Origin: Streptomyces aculeolatus
GTDB taxonomy: Bacteria > Actinomycetota > Actinomycetes > Streptomycetales > Streptomycetaceae
Length of the DNA: 64,000 nt
Direction of reading: 5' to 3'
Assembly: GCF_020400605.1 (NCBI RefSeq)
Contig: NZ_JAINRD010000002.1
Coordinates: forward strand, 434,001-498,000
The notes below the pieces were generated by a model. The model worked only from the letters and a program-made list of their open reading frames with translations, had not been told where the DNA came from and did no database searches. Positions 57,071-64,000 of the stretch are shown piece after piece. Positions within the stretch are counted from its first letter, which is position 1. Each line of letters begins with the position of its first letter. A program made the translations under genes and the position numbers.

Positions 57071-58572
57071 GCGGCCATTGTCCCAGGGCGCCCCAGCAGC
57101 TCGTCGGCGGCCCGGTGCGCGCTCGCGACGCAGGCGGGGATGCCCACGCCGTCGTACAGCGCGCCGCACACCGCGAGCCCGGCGGGCAGCGCGCCGCGGA
57201 TCCGCGCGACGCGCGCCCCGTGCCCCACCTCGTACTGCGGCAGGGCGCTCCGCCAGCGGCTGACGCGGCTGGCGACGGGGCGGGCGGCGAGGCCGGTGGC
57301 GGCGCGGAGGTCGTCGAGGGAGGCGGCGACGAGGTCGGCGTCGTCCCGTTCGAGCGTCTTCTCGTCGTCGATGCGGCCGACGGAGGTGCGCAGCAGGAAG
57401 AGGTCGTCGTCCCCGGCCCAGCGCCACTTGGCGGAGGAGAACGTCGAGGCCTTGATGGTCCGCCCGTCGACCGGCGGCACGAGGAAGCCGGTGCCGCCCG
57501 GCAGTTGCGCCTCGGCCTCCGCGCGGGGGAGGGCGAGGGTGATCAGGGCCATGGAGGCATACCGCACGCCGTCGAACTCCGCGGCGGCCTGCGGCGCGAG
57601 CCCTCGCACCAGCCGCGCGGCGGCCGCCGCGGGCACGGCGAGCACGACGGCGTCGGCATCGTACGAACGATCCCCGGCGAGGATCCGCCAGCGGGCGGGG
57701 ACGGTGCCGGCGGGAGCCTCACCCGGCTTCGGCGCGGCGCCGGACGCCAAGGGCGCGGCTGCCGCCGCGGCGCCGGGGGAATCCGCACCCCGCTCCAGCG
57801 ACGCGACCTCCGCGCCGAGGACGATCTCCCCGCCCGCGGCCCTGACGGCGTCCGCCACCGCCGACGGCAGCCGCCCCACACCCCCCTCGATCCCCATGAA
57901 CACCGGCCCCTGCGCGGCGGGCGCCGCCGCGCCGCGGGACTGCACCGCCCGCGCCGCGCCCAGCAGCGTGCGCTCCTCGCGCAGCGCCGCGAACAGCTGC
58001 GGGACCGCCGCGCGCATCGACAGCCGGTACGCATCCCCCGCGTACACCCCGCCCAGCAGCGGCTCCACCAGCCGGTCCGTGACCTCCGCGCCCAGCCGCT
58101 CGGCGACGAACGCGCCGATCGCCACGTCCTCGCCCGGCTCCGCCGGCGGCAGCTCCGCCTCGCGGGCGACCCGCGCCAGGCCCTCCGGCGACAGCACCTC
58201 CGCCGCCGCCAGCCGGTCCAGATCGCCGGGGACGCCCATCACCTGGCCGCCCGGCAGCGGCCGCAGCCGCCCCCGGGTCCACACCGCCGCGCCCCCCGCG
58301 GCCACCGGCTGGAGCGCCTCGCCGAGCCCCACCGCGCGTGCGAGGGCGACGGCCTCCGGGCGGCGGGCGAGCAGCGCCTCCGCGCCGAGGTCGGCCGGCA
58401 CGCCGGCCAGCTCGCCCGCGTGCAGCTTGCCGCCGAGCCGGGAGCCGGCCTCCAGCACCGTGACCTGCGCGCCGCCGGCCAGCAGCCGGTGCGCGGCGGC
58501 GAGTCCTGCGATGCCGCCGCCGATGACGACGACCCTGGGCGGCCCGGGCTCCGCGGGCTGTGCGCTGCTCAT
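57067..58572 (-). CDS. hemY: coproporphyrinogen III oxidase, HemY-type (HemG in some annotations)
   Basis: 501 aa FAD enzyme. N-terminal dinucleotide fold [18 protein letters not shown] followed by [14 protein letters not shown], then [18 protein letters not shown] and the C-terminal FAD motif [20 protein letters not shown]. In actinobacteria this six-electron oxidase acts on coproporphyrinogen III, followed by iron insertion and HemQ. An Ala/Gly-rich insert lies near residues 265-290. ATG 58572 was chosen at the start of the FAD fold. It is divergent from the DUF4349 gene and coupled to hemQ. Confidence 0.92.
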   Translation of the reverse strand: MSSAQPAEPGPPRVVVIGGGIAGLAAAHRLLAGGAQVTVLEAGSRLGGKLHAGELAGVPADLGAEALLARRPEAVALARAVGLGEALQPVAAGGAAVWTRGRLRPLPGGQVMGVPGDLDRLAAAEVLSPEGLARVAREAELPPAEPGEDVAIGAFVAERLGAEVTDRLVEPLLGGVYAGDAYRLSMRAAVPQLFAALREERTLLGAARAVQSRGAAAPAAQGPVFMGIEGGVGRLPSAVADAVRAAGGEIVLGAEVASLERGADSPGAAAAAAPLASGAAPKPGEAPAGTVPARWRILAGDRSYDADAVVLAVPAAAAARLVRGLAPQAAAEFDGVRYASMALITLALPRAEAEAQLPGGTGFLVPPVDGRTIKASTFSSAKWRWAGDDDLFLLRTSVGRIDDEKTLERDDADLVAASLDDLRAATGLAARPVASRVSRWRSALPQYEVGHGARVARIRGALPAGLAVCGALYDGVGIPACVASAHRAADELLGRPGTMAA

Positions 58573-58748
58573 GAAAGCCACTGTGTCAGACCCCGCCGAC
58601 ACCCCCGTACGGGCCTGTGGACAACGCGCACCGGCGCCCCGCGTCCTGCGCGTGGCCCGATCGTGACTGTTCCGGGACCCGCCGCCCGAACCCCCGGCCC
58701 CGCCGCCCCGTCGAAGGAGCACACACCCGACACCTGGGGGGTTCGAGG

Positions 58749-59723
58749 ATGCACGCACGCCGTACGACCAGACCCGCGCTCGCCGCCGCGCTGCTCGCCG
58801 CCGCACTCGCCGTCGGCGGCTGCAGCGGCGGGGCGGACTCCGGCGACTCCGGCGCCGCCGCTGCGGACGACGCGAAGGCGCAGGAGGCCGCACCGCGCGG
58901 GGACGCCGGTGCCGGCGCGGGGAGCGCCGACGACTCCGCCGCCTCGCCCGCGCCCCGCGGCGGTGCCACCGCCGCAGAGGGCGTCTCGCTCGCGCCGCAG
59001 GCGCTCGTGCGCACCGCCGAGATCACCGTACGCACCAAGGACCCGGCCGGCGCCGCCGACTCCGCCCGTACGCTCGCCGAGGGCGCCGGCGGCTACGTCG
59101 GCGACGAGTCGACCAGCCAGGAGCCCGGCGCCCCCGCGCGCACCCGGCTCACCCTGCGGGTGCCCGCCGACGAGTACGCCACCGTCCTCGACGGCGTCGC
59201 CGGGCTCGGCCGGGTCGTCGACCGCCAGGTGAAGGTGGAGGACGTCACCGACGAGGTCGTGGACGTCGACAGCAGGGTGCGGTCCCAGCGCGCGAGCGTC
59301 GACCGCATCCGCGACCTGATGGACGACGCCGTGAAACTCGCTGACGTCGTCACCCTGGAGAGCGAACTCGGCACCCGCCAGGCCGACCTGGAGGCGCTCC
59401 TCGCCCAGCAGTCCTCGCTGGAGGAGCGCACCGCGCTGGGCACCATCACCCTGGAGCTGCGCCGGCCCGCCGCCGCGCCGCCGGCGGACGAGGACGACGG
59501 CACCGGCGTCACGGACGCGCTGGCCGGGGGCTGGGACGCCTTCGTCACGGGGCTGCGCGGGGTGCTGATCGCGGTCTCCGCGTCGCTGCCCTTCGCCGGG
59601 CTCCTCGTCCTGCTCGTGCTGGCCTGGCGGTGGCTGCGCGGCCGGCTGCCGCGGCGGCACGTCACCCCGCCGCCCAGTCCGTTTCCCGGGCAGCAGACAC
59701 CCCAGGGCGGCGAGCCCGGGTAA
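58749..59723 (+). CDS. DUF4349 domain lipoprotein
   Basis: 324 aa. Signal peptide with lipobox VGGC-S (Cys near 25) and an Ala/Asp/Gly-rich linker to about 85. A DUF4349 domain follows, typically RTAEITVRTKDPAGAADSARTLAEGAGGYV ... LRVPADEYATVLDGVAGLGRVVDRQVKVEDVTDEVVD, then a coiled-coil stretch (about 175-225). A C-terminal transmembrane helix (FAGLLVLLVLAWRWL) ends in a basic cytoplasmic tail, so it is anchored at both ends. The function is unknown. ATG 58749 is preceded by GAGG at very short spacing. Confidence 0.85.
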   Translation: MHARRTTRPALAAALLAAALAVGGCSGGADSGDSGAAAADDAKAQEAAPRGDAGAGAGSADDSAASPAPRGGATAAEGVSLAPQALVRTAEITVRTKDPAGAADSARTLAEGAGGYVGDESTSQEPGAPARTRLTLRVPADEYATVLDGVAGLGRVVDRQVKVEDVTDEVVDVDSRVRSQRASVDRIRDLMDDAVKLADVVTLESELGTRQADLEALLAQQSSLEERTALGTITLELRRPAAAPPADEDDGTGVTDALAGGWDAFVTGLRGVLIAVSASLPFAGLLVLLVLAWRWLRGRLPRRHVTPPPSPFPGQQTPQGGEPG

Positions 59724-59764
59724 CCGGACGTAGCGTGTCCCTCACGGCGACGAAAGGGAGCGTC

Positions 59765-61171
59765 ATGGGGGCCAAGCAGCGGATGGTGGTCATCGGCGGC
59801 GATGCGGCGGGGATGTCCGCCGCATCGCAGGCGCGCCGGATGCGGACGCCGGACGAGCTGGAGATCACCGCGTTCGAGCGCGGCCGGTTCACGTCGTACT
59901 CCGCCTGCGGCATTCCGTACTGGGTGGGCGGCGAGGTCGCCGAGCGGGACCAGCTCATCGCCCGCACCCCGGAGGAGCACCGCAGGCGGGGCATCGACCT
60001 GCGGATGCGCACCGAGGTCACCGAGATCGACCTCGACCGGCAGTGCGTACGCACCCGGGCCCTCGACGACGAGGACGGCGCGCAGGAGCGCTGGCACGGC
60101 TTCGACCACCTGGTCGTCGCCACCGGCGCCCGCCCGCTGCGCCCGCCGCTGCCCGGTATCGACGCCCCCGGGGTGCACGGCGTGCAGAGCCTGGACGACG
60201 GGCAGGACCTGCTGGACCGGCTGGAGAAGCAGCAGGTGCGGCACGCGGTCGTGGTCGGCGCCGGGTACATCGGGGTGGAGATGGCGGAGGCGTTCTGCCA
60301 CCGCGGCATCCACGTCACCGTGCTGGAGGCCGCCGCCCAGCCCATGAACACCCTGGACCCCGACATGGGCGCGCTGGTGCACGAGGCCATGAACGGCAAC
60401 GGCATCGACACCGTCACGGGCGCCGAGGCCACCGGGATCCTCACCGGCACGGACGGCGAGGTGCGCGGCGTGGCCACGGCGAAGGGCGAGTACCCGGCGG
60501 ACGTCGTCGTGCTCGGCCTCGGGGTGCGCCCGGAGACCGGCCTCGCGCGGGACGCGGGGCTGCCGCTGGGCGAGTCCGGCGGGCTGCTGACGGACCTGGC
60601 GATGCGGGTGCGGGGGCAGGAGAACGTGTGGGCGGGCGGCGACTGCGTCGAGGTGCTCGACCTGGTGTCCGGCCGCGAGCGGTACATCCCGCTGGGCACG
60701 CACGCCAACAAGCACGGGCAGGTCATCGGCCGCAACGTCGGCGGCGGCTTCGGCACCTTCCCCGGCGTGGTCGGCACGGCCGTCAGCAAGGTGTGCGACC
60801 TGGAGATCGCCCGTACGGGTCTGCTGGAGGCGCAGGCGCGCGAGGTGGGCCTGCAGTACGTGACGGTCACCATCCGGTCGACCAGCCGCGCCGGCTACTA
60901 CCCGCGGGCCGCGCCGATGCACGTGAAGATGCTCGCGGAGCGGCGCACGGGCCGGCTGCTCGGGGTGCAGATCGTCGGCCGCGAGGGCGCGGGCAAGCGG
61001 GTGGACATCGCGGCGGTGGCGCTGACGGCGGGGATGACGGTGGAGCAGATGACGGCCCTGGACCTGGGGTACGCGCCGCCGTTCTCGCCCGTGTGGGACC
61101 CGGTGCTGGTCGCGGCGCGCAAGGCGGCCGCGGCGGTCGCGGAGGACGCGCGGGAGAGCGACGGCGGCTGA
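59765..61171 (+). CDS. CoA-disulfide-reductase-like FAD/NAD(P) oxidoreductase
   Basis: 468 aa, group 3 pyridine nucleotide-disulfide oxidoreductase. FAD motif VVIGGDAAGMSAA, single redox Cys48 in SYSACGIPYWVGG, NAD(P)H motif VVVGAGYIGVEMAEAF, GLGVRPETGL, second FAD motif VWAGGDCVE, and the dimerisation domain from about 330. Relatives reduce CoA disulfide, persulfides, or O2 via the Cys. The actinobacterial substrate (possibly mycothiol or CoA species) cannot be read. ATG 59765 has AAAGGGAG upstream. Confidence 0.88.
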   Translation: MGAKQRMVVIGGDAAGMSAASQARRMRTPDELEITAFERGRFTSYSACGIPYWVGGEVAERDQLIARTPEEHRRRGIDLRMRTEVTEIDLDRQCVRTRALDDEDGAQERWHGFDHLVVATGARPLRPPLPGIDAPGVHGVQSLDDGQDLLDRLEKQQVRHAVVVGAGYIGVEMAEAFCHRGIHVTVLEAAAQPMNTLDPDMGALVHEAMNGNGIDTVTGAEATGILTGTDGEVRGVATAKGEYPADVVVLGLGVRPETGLARDAGLPLGESGGLLTDLAMRVRGQENVWAGGDCVEVLDLVSGRERYIPLGTHANKHGQVIGRNVGGGFGTFPGVVGTAVSKVCDLEIARTGLLEAQAREVGLQYVTVTIRSTSRAGYYPRAAPMHVKMLAERRTGRLLGVQIVGREGAGKRVDIAAVALTAGMTVEQMTALDLGYAPPFSPVWDPVLVAARKAAAAVAEDARESDGG

Positions 61172-61182
61172 CGGCGCGGCGG

Positions 61183-61968
61183 TCAGCCGGTACGCAGGGC
61201 CGGGTGGTCGGCGACGACCGTGCAGCTGCCGGCGGCGATCTCCGTGTACCCGGCGTCCCTGACCACCGGCAGCCCGCTCGCGACCAGCTCCGCCCAGCGC
61301 TCCGGCGCCGGCGTGCGGACGGCGAGGGGGAAGCCGGCGGCGCGCCAGGCGGCGCGGTCCGCGTCGGCCAGCTCCCACCAGGCGAGTTGGGCGCCGTGGC
61401 CGGCCTGGGCCATGGCCTTGCCCGCGGTCATGTCGAGCCCGGGCGCCAGCCACAGCACCGGCACCCCGGCCGGGGGCGGGGGAGGAGGTCCGGGGTCGGC
61501 CAGGTCGGTGCCGGAGACCTGCAGCCGGGCGAGGTCCTTGGGCCAGCCGTCGAGCGGTACGGGCGGGAAGACCCGCACCTCGGCGGCGCCGGCCTCCTGA
61601 ACGCCGGACCCCTCGGGCGCGCCCGGCGCCTCCGGCGCCCCGTCCGCGGCGCCGCCGCCCGCGGGCTGCGTCACCGTGATCCCCGGCAGCGCTTCGGCCC
61701 GCCGCCACTCCGCGCCCCGCGCGCGCCGCACGACCTTGCGGATCCGGGCGTCCTGCCAGTCCCGTACGGCCCCGGCCCACGGGCCGCCGCCCGTCGCGCG
61801 CTCGTCCGCCAGCAGGATCAGCACCGCGCGCGCCGCCGTCTGGAGCGCGTCGGTGCGCGTGGGCGGGCTGCCGCGTTCGATGCGTACGACGAGGGGGAGG
61901 ACGAACTGCGGCAGGTCGTCGCGGCTCACTGCCTCGTGCTGGAAGGTGCTGGTCTCGGCGCTGGTCAC
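61183..61968 (-). CDS. PTH2-type peptidyl-tRNA hydrolase domain protein
   Basis: 261 aa. The C-terminal about 115 residues form a Pth2/PTRHD-like domain (VLWLAPGLDMTAGKAMAQAGHGAQLAWW, then WAELVASGLPVVRDAGYTEIAAGSCTVVADHP). The N-terminal half (FVLPLVVRIERG ... AARAVLILLAD) is a second, related-looking strand-helix region, joined by an Ala/Pro/Gly-rich linker. Pth2 proteins recycle peptidyl-tRNA. As bacteria normally rely on Pth1, this is an auxiliary or repurposed protein. GTG 61968 was chosen at the last in-frame start before the fold. It is divergent from the AIM24 gene. Confidence 0.78.
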   Translation of the reverse strand: MTSAETSTFQHEAVSRDDLPQFVLPLVVRIERGSPPTRTDALQTAARAVLILLADERATGGGPWAGAVRDWQDARIRKVVRRARGAEWRRAEALPGITVTQPAGGGAADGAPEAPGAPEGSGVQEAGAAEVRVFPPVPLDGWPKDLARLQVSGTDLADPGPPPPPPAGVPVLWLAPGLDMTAGKAMAQAGHGAQLAWWELADADRAAWRAAGFPLAVRTPAPERWAELVASGLPVVRDAGYTEIAAGSCTVVADHPALRTG

Positions 61969-62034
61969 GCGATCAAGTGTGCCAGTGGCGCCGCCCGCTT
62001 GGCGGAGGGAGGGATTCCGGCGGATCATGCGCGT

Positions 62035-62712
62035 ATGCGCAGTGATTTGTTCGCCAAGGAAAACATGGCCGAGCCCGCGACACAGGCCGGCATGACTCTG
62101 CAGAACGCCAAGTCGATCAAGTACGCCGTCAACGGCGAGTGCCTCGCCCGCCAGGGCGCGATGATCGCCTACCGGGGCAATCTGCAGTTCGAGAAGAAGG
62201 GCCAGGGGGCCGGGCAGTTCCTCAAGCGCGCGGTCACCGGCGAGGGCCTGGCGCTCATGTCGGTGAAGGGGCAGGGCGAGTGCTGGTTCGCGCTCAGCGC
62301 GGCCAACTGCTTCATCCTCGACTTCGACCAGCCGAACGACAGCCTCACGCTCAACGGGCGCAACGTGCTGTGCTTCGACTCGACGCTGTCGTACGACATC
62401 AAGGTGGTCAAGGGCGCCGGCATGGCGGGCGGCGGGCTGTTCAACAGCGTGTTCACCGGCCAGGGCCGGCTGGGCGTGGTCTGCGACGGCTCCCCGATCG
62501 TCATCCCCGTCTCGCCGGGCTACCCGGTCTTCGTCGACACCGACGCCGTCGTCGGCTGGAGCACGCAGCTCCAGACGGGGCTGCACCGCTCGCAGAGCTT
62601 CGGGTCGATGATCCGCGGCGGCTCCGGCGAGGTCATGCAGCTCCGGCTGGACGGCGAGGGGTTCGTCGTGGTGCGGCCGAGCGAGACCGGCCCGGGGGCG
62701 CCCGCCGGGTGA
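62035..62712 (+). CDS. AIM24 family protein
   Basis: 225 aa, AIM24/TerD-neighbour-type beta-helix protein: MTLQNAKSIKYAVNGECLARQGAMIAYRGNLQFEKKGQG, FLKRAVTGEGLALMSVKGQGECWFA and the final SGEVMQLRLDGEGFVVVRPS. The family forms trimeric beta structures; its bacterial role is unknown. Several AIM24 genes per Streptomyces genome are common. ATG 62035 gives the MRSDLFAKENM N-terminus I expect from relatives. ATG 62065 with AAGGA 4 bases upstream is the alternative. Confidence 0.85.
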   Translation: MRSDLFAKENMAEPATQAGMTLQNAKSIKYAVNGECLARQGAMIAYRGNLQFEKKGQGAGQFLKRAVTGEGLALMSVKGQGECWFALSAANCFILDFDQPNDSLTLNGRNVLCFDSTLSYDIKVVKGAGMAGGGLFNSVFTGQGRLGVVCDGSPIVIPVSPGYPVFVDTDAVVGWSTQLQTGLHRSQSFGSMIRGGSGEVMQLRLDGEGFVVVRPSETGPGAPAG

Positions 62713-62780
62713 CCCCGGGGGCCGCGGCGGCGGGGAACGGCGGGCGCCCCGGCGCCGCCGCGACGTGTCCCGTACGGGCC

Positions 62781-63722
62781 TCAGCTCCCCGCGGCCAGCT
62801 CGGAGACCCTGGCGAAGCCGTACCCGCGGCGGCGCAGCTCCGGCACGATCTCGCGCACCGCCTCCTCCGTGACCGGCGCCGCGCTGCGCGTGACGTGCAG
62901 GACGACCACCGACCCCGGCCGCACCCGCGTCAGCACCTCCTCCGCCACCGCTCCCGGGTCGGTGGCGAAGGCGTCGCCGCTGGAGACGTCCCACTGCACG
63001 GCGGTCACGCCCGTCGGGGCGAGGGCGCGCAGCGCCGTGTCGTCGTAACAGCCGCCGGGGAAGCGGAAGTACGGGACGGGGGCGGGCACGCCCGCGCGGC
63101 GCAGCTCGGCGAAGGTGCGCTCCACCTCGGCGCGCATGGCGCCGGGGTCGACCTCGGGCAGGCCGTAGCAGGGCGTGGCGAAGGCGTGGTGGCTGTAGGA
63201 GTGGTTGGCCACCTCGAACAGGGGGTCGCGGCCGATGGCGCGGGCCTGGCCGGGGTAGCGGGCGGCCCAGGTGCCGGTCATGAAGACGGTCGCCGGCACC
63301 TTCAGCTCGCGGAGCGCGGCGATGAGCCCGGGGTTGTCGAACTGCTCGCCGGCGTCGGCCCGGTCCTGCTGGCCGGCCATCATGTCGGCGTCGAAGGTGA
63401 GCGCCACCTGCTTGCCGCTCACGCCCCGGCGCGCGCCGTGCCGCCACACCGGCGCGAGCGCCGTGCGGGCCGCGCGGGCCGCCTTCGCCTCCCCGCGTGC
63501 CTCCACCCGATTGCCGTCCTGGCCGCCGTCCGGCGCCCCGTCCCGCGGCGCCTGCAGCGGGGGCACCGTCCCGTACGACGCCGGGTGGTCGCTGTAGTCA
63601 CGCGCGGCGGGCGCGCCCACCGGTGAGGAGGGCGCGGACGGGCCGGCGCACGCCGGGACGACGAGGGCGAGCAGCGCGACGAGGGCCGCGCGGACAAGGC
63701 GCGGGCACCGGAAGTCGATCAT
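62781..63722 (-). CDS. secreted polysaccharide deacetylase lipoprotein
   Basis: 313 aa. Lipoprotein signal peptide (VVPAC-A, Cys near 25), a disordered linker to about 100, then a NodB-homology domain: motif 1 VALTFDADM, motif 2 NHSYSHH (metal His pair), motif 3 YFRFPGGCYD, then QWDVSSGDA and the final VVLHVT. It should remove acetyl groups from cell-wall or chitin-like polysaccharide outside the membrane. The motif 1 Asp pair is kept in a TFDAD form instead of TFDDG. ATG 63722 starts the signal peptide. Confidence 0.87.
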   Translation of the reverse strand: MIDFRCPRLVRAALVALLALVVPACAGPSAPSSPVGAPAARDYSDHPASYGTVPPLQAPRDGAPDGGQDGNRVEARGEAKAARAARTALAPVWRHGARRGVSGKQVALTFDADMMAGQQDRADAGEQFDNPGLIAALRELKVPATVFMTGTWAARYPGQARAIGRDPLFEVANHSYSHHAFATPCYGLPEVDPGAMRAEVERTFAELRRAGVPAPVPYFRFPGGCYDDTALRALAPTGVTAVQWDVSSGDAFATDPGAVAEEVLTRVRPGSVVVLHVTRSAAPVTEEAVREIVPELRRRGYGFARVSELAAGS

Positions 63723-63903
63723 GCGGGGAGCGTAAGAGCGCTCGCGGGGGCGCGCGCGCTGGAGCGAGCGCCCGGGTGAACGGCGTACGACACACCGCGG
63801 CGCCGGCCCGGGCGGCGGACCGGGTCAGAACCGGTTCCACCGCCGGGCCGGCGCCGCGCGCCGTGCCTGGCCGTTCCGTTCGGTGCCTACGGGCCCCGGC
63901 GGG

Positions 63904-64000
63904 CTAGCGCCAGGGGCCGGTGATGGCGAACGTGGTGCCGGGGGCGTAGCAGTTCACGTACATCGTCCGGCCGTTCGGCGAGAACGTGACGCCGGCGAAC
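63904..64000 (-). CDS. C-terminal end of a PhoX/DUF839-like phosphatase (partial)
   Basis: The reverse strand from base 64000 reads FAGVTFSPNGRTMYVN followed by APGTTFAITGPW and one residue before TAG (63904-63906). This is the characteristic C-terminus of secreted PhoX-type alkaline phosphatases/DUF839 proteins (SPdGrtlfvN...pG.tfAItGPW). The rest lies outside the window. No other frame is open here. Confidence 0.7.
   Translation of the reverse strand, partial: FAGVTFSPNGRTMYVNCYAPGTTFAITGPWR

Noticed and set aside
63828..63837. GAACCGGTTC palindrome upstream of the deacetylase gene
   Set aside because: At ten bases in GC-rich DNA it could easily arise by chance, and there is no second copy or promoter context.

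Overview
The window is very GC-rich, uses GTG and TTG starts freely, has short intergenic gaps and many overlapping stop/start codons. Its conserved core (acnA, ngcEFG, a ROK regulator beside xylFGH, dxs, hemE/hemQ/hemY) follows the gene order I remember from Streptomyces chromosomes. I read it as a chromosomal segment of a Streptomyces or a close streptomycete. I call 53 protein genes (two cut by the window edges). I see no rRNA or tRNA gene, CRISPR array, insertion sequence, integrase or prophage.

Layout. (1) 0-7 kb: end of a GNAT acetyltransferase, an SDR oxidoreductase, a MazG-like pyrophosphohydrolase, homocysteine methyltransferase, then the overlapping hen1-pnkp RNA-repair pair. (2) 7-10.6 kb: aldo/keto reductase, then arginine deiminase and ornithine carbamoyltransferase. 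(3) 10.7-22.6 kb: an aromatic acyl-CoA catabolic set in two blocks. Enoyl-CoA hydratase and a fused flavin monooxygenase/old-yellow-enzyme reductase form the first. CoA ligase, PaaX-type repressor, acyl-CoA dehydrogenase and a RidA-like protein form the second. Between them lie a haloperoxidase-catalase pair and a YCII protein/ECF42-type sigma factor pair. An identical 14-base motif in the promoters of both blocks suggests one repressor controls them, and the most likely substrate is 2-aminobenzoate (anthranilate) or salicylate. (4) 22.7-28.3 kb: an accessory locus of uncharacterised proteins: a winged-helix-like protein, a STAND-like ATPase with an altered Walker A, a membrane-anchored extracellular binding protein, and a DUF574 methyltransferase. 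The first and last carry TTA codons, the only ones I found in the window. This is the best candidate for an undescribed system.

(5) 28.3-45 kb: acnA behind a perfect inverted repeat, a small YrhB/Imm35-like gene and an unknown gene. Next come the NgcEFG N-acetylglucosamine/chitobiose importer (no ATPase gene nearby), a secreted/lipoprotein pair, a Rok7B7-type regulator, the XylFGH importer and dxs. (6) 45-53 kb: PIN/NYN-like protein, beta-oxidation multienzyme and thiolase, RNase D, an orphan LuxR-type regulator and a DUF3000 protein. (7) 52.5-64 kb: hemE, a TIGR04222 membrane protein, a secreted peptidase-like hydrolase and hemQ-hemY (coproporphyrin-type haem synthesis). After these come a DUF4349 lipoprotein, a CoA-disulfide-reductase-like flavoprotein, a PTH2-domain protein, an AIM24 protein, a polysaccharide deacetylase, and the C-terminal end of a PhoX/DUF839-like phosphatase at the right edge.

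All assignments come from reading motifs by eye. Family names are from memory and no database search was run.
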